The notes below the pieces were generated by a model. The model ran no database searches, was not told the origin of the DNA, and saw nothing but the letters and a program-made list of their open reading frames with translations. 10,257 nt of DNA from JBOGED01 sp050743625 (GTDB taxonomy: Bacteria > Actinomycetota > Nitriliruptoria > Euzebyales > Egibacteraceae): NCBI GenBank assembly GCA_050743625.1, contig JBOGED010000281.1, forward strand, positions 1 through 10,257, in the 5' to 3' direction. Positions 1 through 6,470 of this stretch are shown in pieces. Numbering within the stretch: the first letter of the stretch is position 1; every line of letters begins with the position of its first letter. Position numbers and translations under genes: made by a program.

Positions 1-146
1 ACGCCTGGCAGGGCGGGTGTGCGATTACGGGCGGATGCGCCCGAGCAGGCACATCACACCGGGAACGCCGCGAGGCGAGCGGGTGGGCGGCTGCGGTCGG
101 AAACAGCAACGTTATTTATGCCCAGCCCCTTAAGAACATCAGCTGA
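1..146. other. Intergenic stretch downstream of rnpB; no gene recognised
   Basis: This stretch lies past the 3' end of rnpB. I see no convincing coding frame: the minus-strand frame crossing it is arginine/proline-rich and runs into the RNA gene. A small hairpin (GGGCG-GATG-CGCCC) sits at 29-42, but no T-run follows it on either strand, so it is not a clear intrinsic terminator. An AT-rich patch is present around 106-120. The end of the rnpB transcript cannot be fixed from sequence alone. Confidence 0.5.
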
Positions 147-535
147 GGGGGGAGCCGGCCGATAAGCCGGATTCTGTACCCGGTCGTCAAGAACGACCGG
201 GTGGCGACCATCCATCTGGGACCGGCGTTGCCGCCGGCCTCGGTGCGGCCTACCTGGTGCTCGGCGGGCCACGTCAACGCACCTGCTTGGCCTTGCTCCG
301 GACGGGGTTTACCTGGCCGCCGGTGTCACCACCGACGCCGGTGCGCTCTTACCGCACCGTTTCACCCTTGCCGGTGTCCCGAACCGTGCTTCGCACGGCG
401 GGATCCTTGGCGGTCTGCTTTCTGTTGCACGTTCCGCGCGTCGCCGCGCCTGGGTGTTACCCAGCGTCCTGCCCAGTGGAGTCCGGACTTTCCTCGACAA
501 TCAGAATTGCCGCGGTCGCCTAGCCGACTCCCCCG
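147..535 (-). ncRNA. rnpB: RNase P RNA, bacterial class A
   Basis: This is the catalytic RNA of ribonuclease P, which cuts the 5' leader from pre-tRNAs. Read on the minus strand, the diagnostic conserved blocks occur in the right order: GAGGAAAGTCCGGAC near the 5' end (about 482-496), then CAACAGAAA...AGACCGCC (about 409-431), then GGTGAAACGGTGCGGTAAGAGCGC (about 343-370), and ACAGAATCCGGCTTAT near the 3' end (about 162-177). The ends were placed by pairing helix P1: twelve bases at 523-534 pair with 148-159 (one G-U wobble). A further hairpin, CCGGTCGT/ACGACCGG, lies at 180-201. The length of about 389 nt is normal for this class. Several open frames cross the gene on both strands but are artefacts of GC-rich structured RNA. 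Identification is very secure; the ends are good to a few bases. Confidence 0.97.
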
Positions 536-541
536 CCAAGA

Positions 542-547
542 ATCGTA
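542..547 (-). promoter_or_regulatory. Probable -10 box of the rnpB promoter
   Basis: On the minus strand TACGAT fits the TANNNT -10 pattern. Its last base lies seven bases before G535, just where the P1 helix of RNase P RNA should begin. No good TTGACA-like -35 box is visible at 16-18 bp spacing (the positions read approximately TGCGGA), so the assignment rests on the -10 and its spacing to the mapped RNA start. Confidence 0.55.
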
Positions 548-603
548 GCCCGAACTTCAGCAAATCCGCAGGTGGGAAACCCAAAACACGGTAGGATGAG
601 AAA

Positions 604-731
604 CACAAGTGTACGGACGGACGTGTCGACTTCCCCCTGAGGCACGAAACCGTCCGCCACCGCATGACGGTGGACGGGTGCCGGAAGCCCCGGATAGCCT
701 CCCCTAGGAGTTTCCGGCACCCCCTAGTTTT
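604..731 (+). ncRNA. Candidate structured small RNA, three consecutive hairpins (unrecognised family)
   Basis: Three stems follow one another on the plus strand. Hairpin 1 is CGGACGG (614-620) with CCGTCCG (650-656), extended inside by CGTGTC (622-627) with GGCACG (641-646), and closes a 13-nt C-rich loop. Hairpin 2 is CCACCG (657-662) with CGGTGG (668-673) and a CATGA loop. Hairpin 3 is GGGTGCCGGAA (676-686) with TTCCGGCACCC (712-722), then CCTAGTTTT. A TAGGAT hexamer at 592-597 could be its -10 box, giving a start near 604. It would be divergent from rnpB. C-rich loops in successive hairpins recall the actinobacterial 6C RNA, but the C-runs here are only four or five long. The same hairpins can form on the minus strand and might simply terminate the herA-like transcript. 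Structure is seen; transcription is inference. Confidence 0.35.
676..731 (+). terminator. Strong 11-bp hairpin with short T-tract
   Basis: GGGTGCCGGAA at 676-686 pairs perfectly with TTCCGGCACCC at 712-722; the 25-nt loop can itself form a small CTCC/GGAG stem. On the plus strand TAGTTTT follows, a modest T-tract, so termination of a plus-strand RNA is possible. On the minus strand the hairpin is followed by a second one (657-673) and then TTT, so it could also end transcription arriving from the herA-like gene. Direction is uncertain. Confidence 0.45.
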
Positions 732-786
732 GAGTGCACCGGACACGAGCGAACCCGTAGACACTCGCGGCCGTGACCACTGCGCG

Positions 787-870
787 AGCGAAGCGAAGCG
801 CAGCGACCTAAAAGGTCCTTCGCGAGCGGAACCCGACGAAGCGCGACTTGGACGCCAAGCGAAGCGCGAC
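787..870. repeat. Cluster of short CGAAGCGC-type repeats with a small hairpin
   Basis: The 11-mer CGAAGCGCGAC occurs exactly at 837-847 and 860-870, 23 bases apart. A related form, CGAAGCGCAGCGAC, occurs at 794-807, preceded by AGCGAAGCG units. A perfect GACCT-AAA-AGGTC hairpin lies at 805-817. The cluster sits immediately after the stop of the herA-like gene and before the hairpins at 614-722. Short GCGAAGCG-type strings are frequent in GC-rich genomes, so this may be a dispersed intergenic element or just low-complexity sequence. Confidence 0.5.
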
Positions 871-877
871 CCTGAGG

Positions 878-3214
878 TTAGACTGGGATCCACAAGAGCA
901 CGACCTCATCGACGGTGACGTCGGTGCTGGACAGGGTCAGCTTCACCTCCTCGATCGCCTTGGCCTTGTGTGCCCACTCTTGGTCCGCCTCTCCGATCGC
1001 CTCTTCCATGTCGTGCTGAAGGTCGGCGAGATCCGCCTGCTCGTCGGCGAGCTTGCATCGCAAGGTCTCCAGGCGTTGGCTGCTCCGCGTCGTCATTCCA
1101 CGGCGACTCGCGACGCCTTGCATGCTCCAGGCGGCACGCCTGACACCACCGCGGCCGCCGAACAGGGCCCCGACCACCGCTCCCGCACCCGCCAGGAACT
1201 CTTGGTTGCGGCGGGACGAGGCATCGACCTCGGCGTCGTCGACGCGGCGCGCGGCGTCCTCCGCTTGCCTCCTCTCGCGATCCAACCTGGTCTTGAACCG
1301 GGCCGCGACCTGGGCGATCTCCTTGTCGGCGAGGTCCTGCGCGACGACGGAGCAGCGACGCCCGAAGGCCTCGGGGGCCTCATCGAGGCGCGAGTACAGC
1401 TTCAGGACCGTGTTGCGGTACACCGTGAGGGTCTGCTCCCGAGCGAGGTAGGTCTTTAGGTCTCGGGCCGCGGACCTGAAGAACACGGTCCTACCGATCG
1501 GTGCCACCGGAACGGCGTAGCGCGCCTCCTCCACGGGCGCGGTCCGTAGGTCGCGGTCGTCGTAGTCGACGTGGATCGCGGCGGCGGGATCGAGCTCGCC
1601 GGCGAGGGGGAACCACACGGCCTCCCACTCCTCGATGTGGTGGATCCCGGCCCGCGCGTCGTCATAGCGAAGGTGCACGCGGGCAGCGACCGCCGCCTCG
1701 TACCGCCCGCCCGCGGCAGCCCCGACCCCGAGGGCCCCAACCTGGGCGGCCCACGGTGCCGCGGGGTCGAGCCATCGCAACGGCACACCGTCGGCCACCT
1801 TGGGGAGCACGGGAACCTCGTCCTCGGCGACCTCCGGTGGGGAGGCGATCGGTGCGGCCACGGCGGGTCCCGATGCCGGCCCCGTCACCCGCGCGATCTC
1901 CTCACGGGTCATGGGGCCACGCAAGTACGACATCGCCCAGCGAGTCTCGAACACGACGGGAGGCTGCCCGCCGGACCGGTGGAGGAGAAAGCGCCGCTGT
2001 CCGAGTCCCGAGATCAAGGGGTCGAGCGCAGCGGCATCGATGCCGCCCGCCGCCCCGGACAGCCCGTCGAGTAGCCGCGCTTTGTCGCGCTCGGTCTGGA
2101 GCCGCCCGATCATCCAGGTGCCCGCGTTGGACAGCGCCTTGTAGTCGAGGTCGGCGGGGTTCTGCGTGGCGAGGACCATGCCGACGCCGAAGGCGCGCGC
2201 TTGCTTTAGCAGGGTGAGGATCGGGCGCTTCGCCGGCGGCACCGCGCTTGGCGGCGCGTATCCGGCGACCTCGTCCATGTACACCAGTGCGCGAAGCGTC
2301 GATGTACCTGGCAGGCCACGCATCCACGTGACCACCTTCGACAACAACAGCGTGACGATGGACTGCCGTTCGTCCTCGGAAAGGTGTGCGACGGACACGA
2401 TGGCGCAGCGGGGTTGACCGTCCGGGTGGTGCAGCAGCGTCTTCGGGTCCAGCGGTGGGCCCTGGAGCCACTCCGTCATGCGGGGAGACGCGAGCAGGCT
2501 GTTCAGCTGCAGCGCGAGCGCATCTCGGCGATCGGCCGGGAAGAACTGGTCGACGTCGAAGACGCCGAGCTTCCGGAACGGTGGCGTGTGGATGTGGGCG
2601 AGCAGCTCGGGGAGCTGCATCTGGCGCCCTTGCCGCCACCCCGTCTCGACGATCGTGGCGAGGAGTGTGACCTGAGGAGAGAGCGGCTCGGCCTCCAGGC
2701 CCGCCATGGCGAGCAGGCCGGTGACGTACCCCTGGATCTCGTCGCGGAGGGCCTCGGCCTCCGTGTCCCAGCTCAGCGGTGGAGGTGAGAGCGACCCGAG
2801 CATGTTCAGCGGCACGCCCATGGATGAGCCGGGTGTGTAGATCGTGACGTCGGGTCCCTCGGCGTACGCCCGCAGCTCGTCCGGACCGATACCCCATGAC
2901 GCGAGCCCCTCGCGCCAGGTGGTCGCGACCTCGGCGGCGTCGGTCCGGTCGACCCACGGCGCGAAGTCTTCGGGCCGCGCGTGCGGGAATCGCAGCGCGA
3001 GGTTGCCCATGTCGCCCTTGGGATCGATCACGAGCGCGGGTATCCCCGCCCGTAGCGCCTCCTCGATCAGCACGACACCAAGGCCCGTCTTACCGGACCC
3101 CGTCATGCCGAGTATCACGCCATGAGTCGTGAGGTCGTCGGCGTCGTACGCCAGCGGCTCGCGCCTGCGCATGCCGCCCGCGTCGACCGGCGCGCCCAAG
3201 ACGAAGTCCGCCAT
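878..3214 (-). CDS. HerA-like (DUF87-type) hexameric ATPase with C-terminal coiled-coil module
   Basis: This 778-residue protein belongs to the HerA/FtsK class of P-loop ATPases, which as hexamers translocate DNA. Visible motifs are Walker A GMTGSGKT (36-43), the early strand VIDPKGDMGNL (about 63-73), Walker B LVYMDE (D314/E315) before GYAPP, the sensor-like LATQNP (348-353), and RLQTERDK (372-379), a likely arginine-finger region. After a variable linker (about 440-480) comes a region I cannot name. Two charged, probably coiled segments follow (about 620-670 and 710-760), flanking a glycine-rich hydrophobic stretch (about 673-690). I chose ATG 3214 because AGGAGG lies 11 bases upstream; in-frame starts at 3241 and 3310 lack a clear ribosome site, and 3310 would overlap the zinc-ribbon gene. 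It begins 68 bases after that gene's stop, probably in one operon. No NurA nuclease or other known HerA partner is in the window. ATPase class is secure; cellular role unknown. Confidence 0.88.
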   Translation of the reverse strand: MADFVLGAPVDAGGMRRREPLAYDADDLTTHGVILGMTGSGKTGLGVVLIEEALRAGIPALVIDPKGDMGNLALRFPHARPEDFAPWVDRTDAAEVATTWREGLASWGIGPDELRAYAEGPDVTIYTPGSSMGVPLNMLGSLSPPPLSWDTEAEALRDEIQGYVTGLLAMAGLEAEPLSPQVTLLATIVETGWRQGRQMQLPELLAHIHTPPFRKLGVFDVDQFFPADRRDALALQLNSLLASPRMTEWLQGPPLDPKTLLHHPDGQPRCAIVSVAHLSEDERQSIVTLLLSKVVTWMRGLPGTSTLRALVYMDEVAGYAPPSAVPPAKRPILTLLKQARAFGVGMVLATQNPADLDYKALSNAGTWMIGRLQTERDKARLLDGLSGAAGGIDAAALDPLISGLGQRRFLLHRSGGQPPVVFETRWAMSYLRGPMTREEIARVTGPASGPAVAAPIASPPEVAEDEVPVLPKVADGVPLRWLDPAAPWAAQVGALGVGAAAGGRYEAAVAARVHLRYDDARAGIHHIEEWEAVWFPLAGELDPAAAIHVDYDDRDLRTAPVEEARYAVPVAPIGRTVFFRSAARDLKTYLAREQTLTVYRNTVLKLYSRLDEAPEAFGRRCSVVAQDLADKEIAQVAARFKTRLDRERRQAEDAARRVDDAEVDASSRRNQEFLAGAGAVVGALFGGRGGVRRAAWSMQGVASRRGMTTRSSQRLETLRCKLADEQADLADLQHDMEEAIGEADQEWAHKAKAIEEVKLTLSSTDVTVDEVVLLWIPV

Positions 3215-3225
3215 CGTTGCGTGGT

Positions 3226-3231
3226 CCTCCT
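3226..3231 (-). promoter_or_regulatory. Shine-Dalgarno site deciding the start of the HerA-like gene
   Basis: AGGAGG on the minus strand lies 11 bases before ATG 3214. It falls inside the longer open frame, so it argues against the upstream start candidates at 3241 and 3310. Confidence 0.6.
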
Positions 3232-3282
3232 CGAAATCCATGGGCCCAATCCTGCACTGTGCGGCGAAGTGCCGGCGGCGGC

Positions 3283-4014
3283 CTACGGCACGACGAGGAT
3301 GCGGCCGCACTGCTCGCAGCGGGCGAGTCCTCGGTCGACCAGCTCCTTGACCTCCTGCATCTCACTCGCTGTCAGCTCGAGGCGGCAGCCCGCGCAGCTC
3401 CTGCCCTGCAGCTCGGCGACGCCGAGACCCTCTTTGCGGGCTCGGACGTCGTCGTAGTACTTGAGGATGGGTGCGGGCAGGTCGGCGGCGATCGTCTCGC
3501 GCTCGGCGACCTGTCTGGCGAGCTCCTCGCCGACTTCCGCCGCGCTCTTGTCCCGGACGGCGGTCGCGGCCGTGACCTCGCCGGCAAGCTCAACCTCGCG
3601 CTCGGTGAGGGCCGCCACGAGTGACTCGGTCTCTTCTCGTTGCTCCATGATCTCGAGAAGCGTGTCCTCCAGGTCGCTGCGGCGCTGCTCCATCGAACTC
3701 AGCTCGCCGTCGAGGGCCATCAGCTCCTTCTGAGAGGTGATGGCGCCCGAGTACTTGCGCTGCGTCTCAACACCGTAGCGGGTCTCGACCGTCTCTAGCT
3801 CGCGCTCGTGGCGGCGCTGCTCGCGCTCGAGGCGGGCAAGGCGCTCACGCGTCGCGCTCAGCTCGGCGCTCACGCGGTCGAGCAGCTCGGCGCGGTCGTC
3901 GAGCGCCTTCTGCTCAGGCAGGTGAGCCCGGCGGTACCGCAGCTGCCGGATCCGGGTGTCCACGTGCTGGAGGTCGAGCAACCGGCGCTGTTGGATTCTC
4001 GTCGCGGCGATCAC
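3283..4014 (-). CDS. C4-type zinc-ribbon / coiled-coil protein (zf-RING_7 family)
   Basis: This 243-residue protein has a long charged helical region (about 5-175), rich in Glu, Arg and Leu and strongly coiled-coil in character. It ends in a small C-terminal zinc ribbon with CAGC (C207, C210) and CEQC (C233, C236). The linker motif KYSGAITSQKELMALDGEL (about 87-105) is typical of the family found next to Nif3-like genes in actinobacteria (for example Rv2229c beside Rv2230c). Its biochemical role is not established; nucleic-acid binding is often suggested. The start is GTG 4014: no Shine-Dalgarno is visible, but a promoter-like sequence ends seven bases upstream, so the mRNA is probably leaderless. 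The herA-like gene follows after 68 bases. Here the usual upstream neighbour, nif3, is about 4 kb away, which is unusual. Confidence 0.9.
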   Translation of the reverse strand: MIAATRIQQRRLLDLQHVDTRIRQLRYRRAHLPEQKALDDRAELLDRVSAELSATRERLARLEREQRRHERELETVETRYGVETQRKYSGAITSQKELMALDGELSSMEQRRSDLEDTLLEIMEQREETESLVAALTEREVELAGEVTAATAVRDKSAAEVGEELARQVAERETIAADLPAPILKYYDDVRARKEGLGVAELQGRSCAGCRLELTASEMQEVKELVDRGLARCEQCGRILVVP

Positions 4015-4021
4015 ACCGTGG

Positions 4022-4051
4022 ACGCTAGCAGCCGGTACGGCGATGTGTCAG
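4022..4051 (-). promoter_or_regulatory. Probable leaderless promoter of the zinc-ribbon/HerA-like operon
   Basis: On the minus strand, CTGACA (4046-4051) as -35 box is separated by 18 bp from TAGCGT (4022-4027) as -10 box. Seven bases then lead to the GTG start codon at 4014, so transcription would begin at or within a base of the start codon. Leaderless mRNAs are common in actinobacteria. This fits the absence of a ribosome-binding site. Confidence 0.6.
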
Positions 4052-4327
4052 CCGGAGGGCCTCAACAGGGCGAGTACGCCATGGACCGCGGCGACACGCG
4101 GGGAGAGCTTCTCGCCTCACGCGGAAGGTCTGAGCGGCAGGGTCCGCTGGTCGATGGCCGCGGCGGCATCGCCTCGAAGGCGTCGGCGGAATAGGCGGCA
4201 TGTATCTGCGCGGGCGTGTTGGTGCTCTTCGGGTAAGGAGCCCAAATATGGGGGTGGGTCCCTAATACCTCCGTGAGCCTCTTGCGCGGAGGCTCACGGT
4301 GAACCCGGGTGAAAGCGGAGATGTGCC
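4052..4327. other. Divergent intergenic region between the zinc-ribbon gene and the acyl-CoA synthetase
   Basis: I recognise no gene here. Open frames crossing it are short, rich in Arg/Ala/Pro and extend from shadows of the zinc-ribbon gene. It should hold the plus-strand promoter for the acyl-CoA synthetase, but I find no convincing -35/-10 pair; TAATAC at 4263-4268 is a weak -10 candidate. It contains the perfect inverted repeat at 4271-4299 and, just before the ATG, a GGAG Shine-Dalgarno (about 4317-4320). Confidence 0.5.
4271..4299. repeat. Perfect 11-bp inverted repeat upstream of the acyl-CoA synthetase
   Basis: CCGTGAGCCTC (4271-4281) and GAGGCTCACGG (4289-4299) are exact reverse complements around a 7-nt spacer. 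No T-run follows on either strand, so an intrinsic terminator is unlikely. Located 28 bases before the ATG of the synthetase, it could be an operator for a dimeric regulator or a 5'-leader hairpin. No regulator gene is nearby. Confidence 0.7.
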
Positions 4328-6126
4328 ATGAGTACGCAAACGATCGACTACCAGATTGGCATGCCCGCGCTGGATGCGGCCACCCTATGCGAGGCCTTCC
4401 AGATCACGGCGCGGTCGCACGCGGAGCAGGCCGCGGTGCGCACATCCGGAAACGGGTTCTCGATGACGTGGGGAGAGTACGACGAGCGGGTTCGGCGCAC
4501 CGCCGCCGGGCTTGCTGCCCTGGGAGTGCGGCGCGGCGACACGGTGGCGACGATGCTCACGAACCGCCCCGAGTTGCACTGGGTCGACATCGCGGCCATG
4601 CATCTGGGGGCCCAGGCGTTTGGGCTGTACAACACCTCGTCGCAGGAGCAGCTGGAGTACGTGCTCCGTGACGCGGAGAGCGCGGTGGTCGTCACCGAGC
4701 GGGCGTTCGCGGCCAAGATGCTGCTAGCCCGCGAGGCGTGCCCGCGGCTCGGGCACGTCGTATCGGTGGACGGCGGCGGCACGCTCACGCTTGATGAGGT
4801 GGATGCGGGAGGGCATCCGGGCTTCGACTTCGACGCCGCCTGGCAAGCCGTGCGGCCAAGTGACGTGGTGACGTTGATCTATACCTCGGGTACGACCGGG
4901 CCACCCAAGGGCGCGCAGATCACTCATGGTGCCGTGATGGCAAGCGTCCGGCCACTGCAGCAGGCGATCCCCGCGTACCGCTCGGGGTTTTCGGCGATCT
5001 CCTACCTGCCGACCGCGCATGCGATCGCCCGGATCTTGCAGCACTACTACTCGCTTGTGTACGGGGGGACGCTGACCTGCTGCCCCGACGTCGCCGACCT
5101 CGGCGCGACCCTCGTGGACGCGCGTCCCACACTGTTCATCGGCACTCCTCGAGTGTGGGAGAAGCTCCAGGCTGGTCTCAGCGCTGCCATACAGGCTGAG
5201 CATGACGCCGCGCGCCGGCATGCCGACGAGTGGGGTATCGACGTGGGGCTGCGCCGCGTGCGTGTCGAGCAAGCCGGCCGGCAGCCCTCAGCCCAGCTGC
5301 TGGCCGAGCACGCGCGCGCTGACGCGCTCGTGCTGTCCAACCTGCGGGCGCGGGTGGGCTTGGACCGTGTGGAGGGCGCGATCATCGGGGCGTCGCCGGT
5401 GCCGCCGGAGGTGATCGAGTTCTTCCGGGCGCTGGGTGTGCCGCTGCGCGAGTCGTATGGCATGACAGAGGTCATGATCGCGACAGTCAACCCGATCGAC
5501 CGTGTCAGGTCGGCACCGCCGAACCGCCGGTCCCTGGAATGGAGCTGCGCCTGGCCGCCGACGGCGAGGTGTTGATGCGCAGCGCACAGACGATGTTGGG
5601 CTACCGCAACCTGCCGGACAAGACCGCCGAGACCATCGATGCCGACGGCTGGGTGCATTCAGGTGATCTCGGCGACCTGGACGAGGAGGGCCACCTGCGA
5701 ATCATCGATCGCAAGAAGGAGCTGATCATCAACGACGCCGGGCACAACATGTCCCCGGCCAACATCGAGATGTGCCTGAAAGCGTCCAGCCGCTGATCGG
5801 CCAGGCGATCTGCATCGGTGACCGCCGCCCCGTTCAACGTGGCGCTGCTCGTGCTCGACCCCGACGCCACGGCCACGTTCGCCACCCGTCACGGCCTGGA
5901 CCCAGCTGGCCTGGCGCATGACCAGCGGGTCCTCGACGAGGTCGCCGCCAGTGTCGACCGGGCGAACGCCCGGCTCACGCTACCCGAGCAGATCATCCGT
6001 TGGACGCTGCTGAGCCAGGAGTGGCTGCCGGGCAGTGATGAGCTCACCCCGACGATGAAGCTGCGCCGCCAGCCCATCGCCGAGAAGTACGCCGCCCAGT
6101 TCGCGGCGCTCTATCTCGCCGAGTAA
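4328..6126 (+). pseudogene. FadD15-like long-chain acyl-CoA synthetase, frameshifted
   Basis: Intact homologues activate long-chain fatty acids with ATP and CoA through an acyl-AMP intermediate. The reading frame opens at ATG 4328 with GGAG seven bases upstream and shows the adenylate-forming motifs YTSGTTGPPKG (185-195) and ESYGMTEV (375-382). After R394 (codon 5507-5509) one base is missing: frame 2 runs into unrelated sequence ending at 5575, while frame 1 resumes with GTAEPPVPGMELRLA, then GWVHSGDLGDLDEEG and RIIDRKKELI. A second lesion near 5788-5791 (one base lost) gives TGA at 5794. A third near 5829-5831 (one C gained) returns to frame 1 for FNVALLVLDPDA through PTMKLRR, which holds the expected catalytic lysine. 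Total coding length of about 600 codons equals the normal family length. Either a young pseudogene or a gene with three sequencing indels. Confidence 0.88.
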
Positions 6127-6192
6127 CGACCGTTCACGGCTTCCGCGCAGCCTCGGGTGCACATGACTTGATCGAAATGAGGAGATGCCACA

Positions 6193-6470
6193 ATGATATG
6201 TGGCAAAGTGAAGGTTCAAGGCGGCGAGCTGCTTTATGAAATAGAAGGCGCCGGGCGGCCAGTTGTGTTGCTACACGCAGGACTGCTCGACCTGAGAATG
6301 TGGGATGAGCAGTTTGAACCCTTGGCTGGCAGCTACACTACCATTCGGTACGACGCGCGAGGGCACACATGGTCAATATGGAATCGACCGATGAGTTCAA
6401 CCATGCGCTGCTTGAGTTTCTCGCAACTCTCGCCATAACCGAAGACGGCGCCGACAGCTCATCATGGTGA
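6193..6470 (+). pseudogene. Alpha/beta hydrolase remnant with internal deletion
   Basis: The first 58 residues match the start of an alpha/beta-hydrolase fold: VVLLHAG (24-30, the oxyanion-hole strand and loop), MWDEQFEPLA, then YDARGH (53-58). Immediately afterwards the frame becomes nonsense and stops at 6438. In frame 3 the sequence from 6366 reads HMVNMESTDEFNHALLEFLATLA and stops at 6470. This is the typical last helix and catalytic-histidine GHMVNxE region of the same family. The nucleophile elbow (GxSxG) and catalytic acid are missing, so roughly 170-190 residues have been lost. ATG 6193 has GAGGAG about nine bases upstream. It lies 66 bases after the synthetase and overlaps the convergent peroxidase stop by nine bases. 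Base composition (for example ATGATATGTGGC, TTTATGAAATAGAAGG) is less GC-rich than its neighbours, suggesting acquired DNA. Not functional as it stands. Confidence 0.85.

Noticed and set aside
29..42. Intrinsic terminator of rnpB
   Set aside because: The stem is only 5 bp, over 100 bases past the RNA end, and no T-run follows on the minus strand.
604..731. Firm assignment of the hairpin RNA as 6C RNA
   Set aside because: C-rich loops are present, but the runs are five and four bases rather than six or more, so only a resemblance is reported.
501..893. A 130-codon minus-strand open frame over the rnpB 5' end and the intergenic region
   Set aside because: It runs through the RNase P RNA and the hairpin/repeat region, has low-complexity Arg/Ser/Pro composition and resembles no family.
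1501..2217. Long plus-strand Arg/Pro-rich open frame opposite the HerA-like gene
   Set aside because: Its composition is that of a shadow frame in GC-rich DNA; the minus-strand frame has clear ATPase motifs throughout.
4300..4330. Group II intron or riboswitch in the synthetase leader
   Set aside because: A GTGAAAGC-like string is present, but no domain V hairpin, reverse transcriptase or known aptamer core could be found.
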